DNA of 5,071 nucleotides from an uncultured Bacteroidota bacterium (GTDB lineage: Bacteria; Bacteroidota; Bacteroidia; Chitinophagales; Chitinophagaceae), in NCBI GenBank assembly GCA_903933995.1, contig CAIZMD010000294.1:1-5071 (forward strand), given 5' to 3'. Positions 1 to 5,071 of the stretch are shown in pieces (within the stretch, counting starts at the first letter, position 1; the number at the start of each line of letters is the position of its first letter). The notes under the pieces were generated by a model. The model saw nothing but the letters and a program-made list of their open reading frames with translations, searched no databases and was not told the origin of the DNA. A program made the position numbers and the translations under genes.

Positions 1-51
1 ACTTTGGCTAAATATGTGGGTGCGCCAATTGTGAAAACGGTGGCTAAATAA
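1..51 (+). CDS. 3' end of an unidentified rightward gene
   Basis: The first reading frame is open from the window edge to a TAA at 49-51 and gives the C-terminal peptide TLAKYVGAPIVKTVAK. The tail is small and lysine-containing with no recognisable motif, so no function is proposed. That this is a real gene end is supported by the rho-independent terminator on the same strand, whose stem begins 39 bases after the stop codon. The gene is convergent with the regulator that follows. Only 16 residues are visible, so a chance open stretch cannot be excluded. Confidence 0.5.
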   Translation, partial: TLAKYVGAPIVKTVAK

Positions 52-57
52 AAAATC

Positions 58-79
58 AATCCACCCCGAATCCACCCCG
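58..79. repeat. two adjacent 11-bp tandem repeats
   Basis: The unit AATCCACCCCG occurs twice in perfect, directly adjacent copies at 58-68 and 69-79. A partial third copy, CCACCCC, lies at 88-94. A short palindrome GGCC-TGC-GGCC at 79-89 separates the pair from the terminator stem. The C-rich composition contrasts with the surrounding sequence. The whole 58-119 block looks like an interspersed intergenic element or a terminator-associated repeat, but that is inference: only one copy is visible here. Confidence 0.6.
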
Positions 80-90
80 GCCTGCGGCCA

Positions 91-135
91 CCCCTCCTTA
101 CGCTGCGCGCAAGGAGGGGATTTTTTTTATTTTTT
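91..135 (+). terminator. rho-independent terminator
   Basis: A perfect 9-bp inverted repeat has arms CCCCTCCTT at 91-99 and AAGGAGGGG at 111-119. The 11-base loop can itself pair CGC (101-103) with GCG (107-109). One A follows the stem, then eight T at 121-128 and, after one A, six more T at 130-135. Orientation and T-tract show that it ends rightward transcription of the upstream gene. On the minus strand the stem is preceded by the A-tract and is not directly followed by T residues, so it is a poor terminator for the regulator. The T-tract overlaps the last codons and stop of the convergent gene. Confidence 0.9.
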
Positions 136-2988
136 ACCTAGGCCAATCAAATAATCAAACAGATTTACTTCTGTTGGCAAATTCAATTTCTTGCGAAGGC
201 GGTAGCGGCTTATCTCTACCCCTCGCACAGAAATATTCATGAGCTGGGCCATTTCTTTGGTGCTCAGGTTCATGCGCAGGTAGGCGCAGAGCTTGATCTC
301 ATTATTGGTGATATTGGGGTGAATCTCTTTTAAGTGTATTATATAGTCACTATGCACTTTGTCAAAATGCTTGGTAAAATATTCCCATTCCTCGTCTAAG
401 TGCTCGTCTTCACTTAAAGTTTTGATCATTTTTTTCAACTCCGTAATAGTGTATTCGTTGTCTATTTTTTTGGCTATCTGAGTCAGCTCATTTTTTACCT
501 TGGTTAGAATCTCTCCTTTTTTGACCAAGTGCATGGCGGATGATGCTAGTTCGGTATTCTTGAAATTTAAATCGGCCTCCAGCCTTTCATTTCTTAATGC
601 CACTAACTCGCTTTCTGTTTTATTAATTTCTAGCTCGTGTATATAAACCAGCTTCTGCTGCTCTTCTTGAAAATGCTTTTTCTGTTGCAGGAATTTTTTC
701 TTCTGCCAATGGTACAATCCAAATATGGCCAAGCCGCCTAGCAGAAAATAAAGTAGCAGTGCCCAGAGGGTTCTATACCAAGGCGCCAAAATTTGAAACT
801 GATAACTGGCCACATTAGATTCTGTACCCAAATTATTTCTGGCCCTTACTTCAAAAGTATAATTGCCCGGAGGCAGGTTGGTGTATTCCTTTTCTGTTCT
901 ATGTGACCAAGATGACCAATTGTTTTCAAAACCCTTGAGTCTAAAACTGTATTCCAAAAAAGCCATATAGCCGTGTTGTGCAGCGGCAAAATCTACATGT
1001 ATAGAATTATAGCCATAAGCAATATTGGGGATCTGCTCTTCTAACTGTTCTGATGCTTGGTTAACGGTATTAAAATAACCCCCAAAAATGGTACTGTCTA
1101 AATTGTTGCCAATACGCAATGACCTAATCTGCACCTGCAGTTTAGAACTATGTTGTTTGTACTTGAGATAATTAATATGATAGAACCCCTGCTCCCCACC
1201 CATGATAATATTGTTCTGGTCAATGGGATAGATCATCTCAAATCCGCTAAGCATTTTGTTCTTGAGTTCGGGAATCTCTATCACCTGCGGGGCCGATCCA
1301 CTAAAGTCTATCACAGAAATTTGCTTGTCATGGATAAACCAGATATTGCCATCCTGGTCTTCTTGCAGGTATCGGATACTTTGGTTGCCTAAAAGCGATG
1401 CATAAAAACTATCGGCTATAAAACGGTCACTTGATTTCTGGTATTCATAAACTCCCTTCTCCGTAGCTACCACAATTTTGTTTCTAATCTTATAAACGTG
1501 GTTATTCAAATTAGAGGGCAGACCCCTTGTCATGCCATAGCCATTGGCCAAGAACTGCTCATTAATTTTAAAGACCCCATGATAAGGGTGCGATACCCAA
1601 ATCTGGTTCATCCCGTCTACTGCCACAAAACGGCTGGATTCTAAAAACCCGTTGATGGGGGTTTGTTTTCCGCTGTCTATGAGCATGAGCCCCTTGTAAT
1701 TACCCGCCACCATGCCGCCGCCATAGGGTATAAAATTCCAAAAACCCGTATAGGTAGAAATGGGCTTGGCGTTTTGACCCTGGACTTCAAAAGCCCCCTC
1801 GTGATGACCTAATAGCAATTTGCCCTTATATTCCTGCAAGTTCCAGCTCTGCCCACGGGTATTGGCCACCAGTGAAAAATTGCCCTGACTAAAACTCAGG
1901 TCCTTGGTGGCTTGAAGTGGAACCGTAAACAATCCATTGGAAGTTCCTAGGTACAATTGGTTCTGAAACATCCAAGCTGCATAGCCAGATTCTTCATTTA
2001 GCTGTGGCGATATCTTTTTAATGGCACTATTATAGGCTATAAAATCTATCCCGTTATTTAGTCCCAGCCAGAGATTCTTGTCTTTATCCAAGAAAATGCT
2101 CAGGATATTATTGTTCTGCAGGCCCTCTGTTCTGGAAAATTGCTGCACAATATTGCCATTCACATCTATAATATAGACACCCCCATTGGTAGTAGCCAGC
2201 GCCATCCATTCCTGATTAATCACCGTGCTAGCATAAATACGGTCATTGGCAAAAACGGCGTTATTGGCCGTATTAATTTTTTCCAGCTGGTTTTGCCTGA
2301 GGCGATAGAGACCATTTTTCAAGGTAGTGATGATGGCCGTACTACCGTCTACAGATAGGATGCCCGTTACCACATCGTCCTTGGGAAGCGGGTTGGCGAT
2401 GCCCTTGAAATAGGGTTGAAAACTATTTTTACCGTCTAAATAGAGCAGACCGGCTTTAAAATCCTGCACCAATAGCTGGTCATTGCAGACCCCCATATAG
2501 GCAAATTCTCCTGGAGCCTTTAAGACCCGCACCTGATTGGCTTGAAACTGAAAAATCTGGTAGGAACTTCTAAAATAGACCGCTTTTTGGTAATAGACTA
2601 TGTCCCAAACGTCTCCAAACACCCTTTCTGACTTGGGAATTTGGTCTACCAAGCTGGTAAATACCAGTTTTCCCTGCTGATTGGGGGCAAAATAGCCCAG
2701 CTCATCCTGACCTCCCACATAGATTCTGCCGTCTTCTCCAATTTGTACGGAGCGCACAATGGTTCTATTGGGTAGGGGATACAATTGCCAATTATGTCCG
2801 TCAAAACTGAGTAAGCCTTCATTATTGGCTGTATAGATATTACCCCGGCTGTCTTGTTGTAGGTCCCAGTTTTGTACCCCGGCCCCGTATTGCTTTTTGG
2901 AATAGTTGATGATCTCGGGTAGACCAATACTATTCTGAGCACTCAGTCCCAAGGGGAGTAATAGTAGTATGAGTAGTTTTTGAAACAA
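127..2988 (-). CDS. membrane-anchored propeller/Y_Y_Y sensor with LuxR-type HTH
   Basis: This 953-residue protein is probably a one-component transmembrane transcription regulator. A Sec signal peptide spans residues 1-17, with likely cleavage after LSA. Residues 20-610 form the periplasmic sensor, with two-component-regulator propeller repeats. The clearest are at 39-67, 79-100, 290-318, 453-476 and 539-563, for example the DKNLWLGLNNGI type. The size suits two seven-bladed propellers, as in known Bacteroides hybrid sensors. A Y_Y_Y domain lies at about 660-735, with tyrosines Y680, Y702 and Y710 and the motif NLPPGNYTFEVRARN. The APWYRTLW segment leads into one membrane helix at about 741-760, followed by basic residues (KKK) that mark the cytoplasmic side. 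A charged coiled coil at 762-850 precedes a LuxR/GerE-like helix-turn-helix at about 890-940 (TNNEIKLCAYL, LSTKEMAQLMNIS, RYRLRKKLNL). There is no H-box, ATPase or receiver domain. The start is TTG at 2986-2988; no in-frame ATG lies between it and the upstream in-frame stop at 3055-3057. It is divergent from the SusC-like gene, so control of that transporter is the likely role (inference). The ligand is unknown. Confidence 0.93.
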   Translation of the reverse strand: MFQKLLILLLLPLGLSAQNSIGLPEIINYSKKQYGAGVQNWDLQQDSRGNIYTANNEGLLSFDGHNWQLYPLPNRTIVRSVQIGEDGRIYVGGQDELGYFAPNQQGKLVFTSLVDQIPKSERVFGDVWDIVYYQKAVYFRSSYQIFQFQANQVRVLKAPGEFAYMGVCNDQLLVQDFKAGLLYLDGKNSFQPYFKGIANPLPKDDVVTGILSVDGSTAIITTLKNGLYRLRQNQLEKINTANNAVFANDRIYASTVINQEWMALATTNGGVYIIDVNGNIVQQFSRTEGLQNNNILSIFLDKDKNLWLGLNNGIDFIAYNSAIKKISPQLNEESGYAAWMFQNQLYLGTSNGLFTVPLQATKDLSFSQGNFSLVANTRGQSWNLQEYKGKLLLGHHEGAFEVQGQNAKPISTYTGFWNFIPYGGGMVAGNYKGLMLIDSGKQTPINGFLESSRFVAVDGMNQIWVSHPYHGVFKINEQFLANGYGMTRGLPSNLNNHVYKIRNKIVVATEKGVYEYQKSSDRFIADSFYASLLGNQSIRYLQEDQDGNIWFIHDKQISVIDFSGSAPQVIEIPELKNKMLSGFEMIYPIDQNNIIMGGEQGFYHINYLKYKQHSSKLQVQIRSLRIGNNLDSTIFGGYFNTVNQASEQLEEQIPNIAYGYNSIHVDFAAAQHGYMAFLEYSFRLKGFENNWSSWSHRTEKEYTNLPPGNYTFEVRARNNLGTESNVASYQFQILAPWYRTLWALLLYFLLGGLAIFGLYHWQKKKFLQQKKHFQEEQQKLVYIHELEINKTESELVALRNERLEADLNFKNTELASSAMHLVKKGEILTKVKNELTQIAKKIDNEYTITELKKMIKTLSEDEHLDEEWEYFTKHFDKVHSDYIIHLKEIHPNITNNEIKLCAYLRMNLSTKEMAQLMNISVRGVEISRYRLRKKLNLPTEVNLFDYLIGLGKK

Positions 2989-3004
2989 GGCTGGTTTTCT
3001 GATA

Positions 3005-3038
3005 TTGAATATAACAAAAAAAAGCTGATGTAGTTTTG
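3005..3038 (+). promoter_or_regulatory. candidate Bacteroidota promoter toward the SusC-like gene
   Basis: TAGTTTTG at 3031-3038 is an exact match to the Bacteroidota -7 consensus TAnnTTTG. A TTG at 3005-3007 could serve as the -33 element; the 23-base gap is at the long end of spacings described for Flavobacterium. Transcription would start near 3045 and leave a leader of about 135 bases before the ATG. Short AT-rich elements like this arise by chance, so the call is tentative. Confidence 0.35.
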
Positions 3039-3104
3039 TAGTAGCCCATTTTGCTTAAAATCAGTCATTTACAATCTGTGATGTAGCTAAGATGTAGTAG
3101 CTAA
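3029..3104 (+). promoter_or_regulatory. TGTAG direct-repeat cluster, candidate operator
   Basis: TGTAG occurs four times on the same strand, at 3029-3033, 3037-3041, 3082-3086 and 3093-3097. Three copies sit in the longer word GATGTAG (3027, 3080, 3091), and TGTAGTAGC recurs at 3037-3045 and 3093-3101. GATGTAGCTAA at 3080-3090 is followed directly by GATGTAGTAGCTAA at 3091-3104, the same unit with three extra bases, giving an 11-base offset, close to one helical turn. Evenly phased direct repeats between divergent genes, one of them a DNA-binding regulator, suggest binding sites for that regulator. Function is inferred from position and pattern only. Confidence 0.4.
3048..3061. repeat. short AT-rich inverted repeat
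   Basis: ATTTT at 3048-3052 and AAAAT at 3057-3061 form a perfect 5-bp inverted repeat around GCTT. It lies between the two pairs of TGTAG repeats. It is too weak for a terminator and has no T-tract. It might be part of a protein-binding site or simply a chance palindrome. Confidence 0.2.
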
Positions 3105-3128
3105 TGCTGTAATTGCTGTGTAACAAAA

Positions 3129-3136
3129 TAGTTTTA
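3129..3136 (+). promoter_or_regulatory. alternative -7-like element close to the SusC-like start
   Basis: TAGTTTTA differs from TAnnTTTG only at the last base and lies 45 bases before the ATG. No TTG is found 17-23 bases upstream. A weak -33 would be expected of an activator-dependent promoter. In that case the repeats at 3080-3104 would lie roughly 40-65 bases upstream of the transcription start, where activators commonly bind. This is a competing hypothesis to the promoter at 3005-3038. Confidence 0.25.
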
Positions 3137-3181
3137 CTATCTGAAATACTCAAGTTTTTCATTTACTAAAACGATTGCATT

Positions 3182-5071
3182 ATGAGATTAAAATTGCTAC
3201 TGCTCTGCCTCATGGTAGTCATGGGCGGGTTACTACAGCAGGCACTGGCACAGCCAACGGCTGTTTCCGGTAAGGTTACCAATAAAACAACAGGGGAGGC
3301 CATGGTTGGTGCTTCCGTTACTGTCCAGGGCGGCAAAACGGCTACTGCCACCGACGCCCAGGGTAAGTTCACTATTAACGCCGCCAAAGGCGCGGTGCTT
3401 TTAATTAGTTATACCGGTTTTGAAACCGCTAAACTAACCGTAGACGGATCTGCCAACCTGAGCATCGCTCTTGAGCAGAGCAGCGCTAATACCTTAAATG
3501 ATGTAGTAGTCATTGGTTATGGTACCCAAAAAATTACCAAAGTTTCTGGTGCCATTTCTACAGTGAAGGCCGAAGACCTGGAAAAACTAAAACCCGTTAG
3601 AACAGAAGAAGCCTTGCAAGGACGTGCTTCTGGTGTAAGCGTGATTCAAAGTGGTTCTCCCGGTTCTAAACCCACCGTATTAATCAGGGGTATTCCTTCT
3701 TTCTCTGGTACGGATCCTGTGGTAATTATTGACGGGGTTCCTCAAACCCTTACAGACTTTAACAGCATCAACGCTGCCGATATTGAGACTATTAACGTAC
3801 TAAAAGACGCTGCTACTACCGCCATTTATGGGGTAAAAGGTGGTAACGGTGTCATTGTGGTGACTACCAAGAATGGTAGAAAAAACCAGAAAACAGATAT
3901 TAACCTCAACACCAATTTTGGCGTTCAGAACGTGATCAACACCATTGGCGTATTAAACGCTAGCGAATATGCTGCCATGATCAATGAGGGTAGCACGGTT
4001 GCTGGTGGTCCGGTTGTGTTCACAGACCTAAGCAAATTGGGTGTGGGTACCAACTGGCAGAACGAAGTGTTCAAACCTGCTAGTTTTCAAACCCATTCTA
4101 TTTCTGCCAGAGGTGGTAGTGATAAAATGACCTATTTCTTAAGTGGTGGTTACCTAGACCAAGGTGGTATTGTGGGTGGCAATGATAAAAGCAATTTTAG
4201 CCGCGGCAACTTTACCGCTAACCTGAATTTTGACCTGAGTCCTAAATTGAAATTCTTGGTGAACACCACAGCTGTTACTTTAAACAGCAAGGGAATTCAA
4301 GAAAACTCTTTTAACTCAGTAATTGGTAGTGCCATCAATTTTGATCCTACCGTTTCTGTGAACAACACCGTTCCTAATACCGTGGGTCAATATGGATTTA
4401 GTAATCTCTTATTGTCTGAGATTTTTAACCCATTGACCAAATTGGAAAATACCTACAACAAAAATGCAGGTACCAAGCTCTATGGTAAATTTGAATTACA
4501 ATATGATGTATTAAAGAACTTAAAATTGTCTACTCGTTTTGGTTATACCAAATATGACGGCAATGCCAAGAACTTTACACCGCTTGTATTCTATGGTCCG
4601 TTGAATGTGGAGAATAGCATGAACGCTGATGGCTCTACCGTTTCTGGTAGGTTCAACAGCGTAGCGCACGAGAAGACCAGCAACTTTAATTATACCTGGG
4701 AAACTTTTGCCAACTACAATTTCAAAGTAATGGAAGACCATCATTTTGAAACCGTGGGTGGTATGTCTGTTGCCAAAGTATCTGGTAACGCTGCAGGTGC
4801 TACCAGACAAGACGTTCCTTTTAACTCTTGGGAATTTGCAGACTTTACTGCTGCTACTGGTAACAACAACGCTACCAATAGTAACGCCGTTACCGGTTAT
4901 TACTATCAATACTTTAGAAGAAACCTTTCTTATTTTGCTAGGGTTAACTATGACTTCAAAGACAAGTACCTAGCTTCTTTTACTGCTAGAAGAGATGGTT
5001 CTTATGCATTTGGTACAGATAATAAATACGCCAACTTCTTCTCTGGTTCTGCTGGTTGGGTAGTATCTAAT
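3182..5071 (+). CDS. SusC/RagA-family TonB-dependent transporter, 5' part
   Basis: The frame is open from ATG at 3182-3184 to the window edge: 630 residues of a family usually near 1000, so the missing part is outside the window. SusC proteins form the outer-membrane barrel that imports oligosaccharides or peptides with a SusD lid, powered by TonB-ExbBD. Residues 1-23 are a signal peptide ending ALA. Residues 27-98 form a carboxypeptidase-D-regulatory-like domain (VSGKV, TDAQGKFTI, SYTGFE). The TonB-box-like motif DVVVIGYGTQK is at 107-117. The plug at about 119-230 contains ALQGRASGVSV, VLIRGIPS, VVIIDGVPQ and IETINVLKDAATTAIYG. The barrel follows, with family motifs TNWQNEVF (290-297), TYFLSGGYLDQGGI (317-330) and RRDGS (603-607). 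The signature usually read as SRGANGVI is VKGGNGVI here (218-225). There is no N-terminal STN domain, which argues against FecI/FecR-type signalling. No Shine-Dalgarno sequence precedes the ATG, as is normal in this phylum. A susD-like gene is expected downstream. The substrate cannot be told from this portion. Confidence 0.95.
   Translation, partial: MRLKLLLLCLMVVMGGLLQQALAQPTAVSGKVTNKTTGEAMVGASVTVQGGKTATATDAQGKFTINAAKGAVLLISYTGFETAKLTVDGSANLSIALEQSSANTLNDVVVIGYGTQKITKVSGAISTVKAEDLEKLKPVRTEEALQGRASGVSVIQSGSPGSKPTVLIRGIPSFSGTDPVVIIDGVPQTLTDFNSINAADIETINVLKDAATTAIYGVKGGNGVIVVTTKNGRKNQKTDINLNTNFGVQNVINTIGVLNASEYAAMINEGSTVAGGPVVFTDLSKLGVGTNWQNEVFKPASFQTHSISARGGSDKMTYFLSGGYLDQGGIVGGNDKSNFSRGNFTANLNFDLSPKLKFLVNTTAVTLNSKGIQENSFNSVIGSAINFDPTVSVNNTVPNTVGQYGFSNLLLSEIFNPLTKLENTYNKNAGTKLYGKFELQYDVLKNLKLSTRFGYTKYDGNAKNFTPLVFYGPLNVENSMNADGSTVSGRFNSVAHEKTSNFNYTWETFANYNFKVMEDHHFETVGGMSVAKVSGNAAGATRQDVPFNSWEFADFTAATGNNNATNSNAVTGYYYQYFRRNLSYFARVNYDFKDKYLASFTARRDGSYAFGTDNKYANFFSGSAGWVVSN

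Noticed and set aside
762..1000. Possible histidine-kinase DHp region in the coiled coil of the regulator (minus strand, near its cytoplasmic part)
   Set aside because: The charged helical segment resembles a dimerisation helix, but no H-box with an adjacent acidic residue and no HATPase motifs (N, G1, G2 boxes) follow; the sequence goes directly to the helix-turn-helix.
1150..1392. Open frame of 80 codons on the + strand inside the regulator gene
   Set aside because: It is antisense to a region coding for conserved propeller sequence, has no recognisable motif, and is a shadow of the real gene.
2140..2358. Open frame of 72 codons on the + strand inside the regulator gene
   Set aside because: It is antisense to the propeller-coding region and its product resembles no family I recognise.
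2646..2942. Open frame of 98 codons on the - strand, out of frame with the regulator
   Set aside because: It overlaps completely the signal-peptide and first-propeller coding frame, which has clear homology features; this frame has none.
2989..3060. A clean promoter for the regulator on the minus strand
   Set aside because: The best matches (a TATATTCA near the start, and TATTTTG at 3124-3130, one base short of the consensus) lack a properly spaced TTG. No minus-strand promoter can be supported by eye.
3166..3387. Open frame of 73 codons antisense to the start of the SusC-like gene
   Set aside because: It opposes the signal peptide and carboxypeptidase-D-like domain, and its sequence is low in information with no motif.
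4520..4909. Open frame of 129 codons antisense to the SusC-like barrel
   Set aside because: The + strand frame is a continuous SusC barrel with family motifs; the antisense frame has no recognisable domain.
4746..4973. Open frame of 75 codons on the + strand, out of frame with the SusC-like gene
   Set aside because: It is a leucine/threonine-rich frame-shifted shadow of the barrel sequence, with no start context or motif of its own.

Overview
This window is almost certainly from a Bacteroidota genome. It carries an outer-membrane receptor of the SusC/RagA type and a membrane-anchored regulator with a beta-propeller sensor and a Y_Y_Y domain. Both families are hallmarks of this phylum. The start regions lack a clear Shine-Dalgarno sequence, and promoter-like TAnnTTTG elements are present, which also fits. 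The signal peptide and plug sequences of the receptor resemble those of environmental Chitinophagaceae/Sphingobacteriia more than gut Bacteroides, but that placement is only an impression.

Layout. Positions 1-51 hold the last codons of a rightward gene that I cannot identify. Positions 58-135 hold a compact intergenic element: two perfect 11-bp tandem repeats, a small GGCC palindrome, and a strong rho-independent terminator whose T-tract runs into the end of the next, convergent gene. Positions 127-2988 (minus strand) encode a complete 953-residue one-component regulator: signal peptide, periplasmic two-component-regulator propeller repeats, Y_Y_Y domain, one membrane helix, cytoplasmic coiled coil and a LuxR-type helix-turn-helix, with no histidine kinase module. 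Positions 2989-3181 are a divergent control region with four same-strand TGTAG repeats and two candidate promoters. From 3182 to the window end runs the N-terminal 630 residues of a SusC-like TonB-dependent transporter. It is open throughout and truncated only by the window edge.

How the parts may work together (inference). The propeller protein probably senses a periplasmic ligand. Its cytoplasmic DNA-binding domain would then act from the membrane on the divergent promoter region to control the SusC-like importer and whatever follows it, normally a SusD-like lipoprotein and degradative enzymes. The receptor lacks the STN domain used in FecI/FecR-type signalling, so control by the neighbouring regulator is the more natural model. 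The substrate cannot be deduced from this window. The architecture is a known one. The least described parts are the repeat cluster in the control region and the repeat-plus-terminator element at the left.
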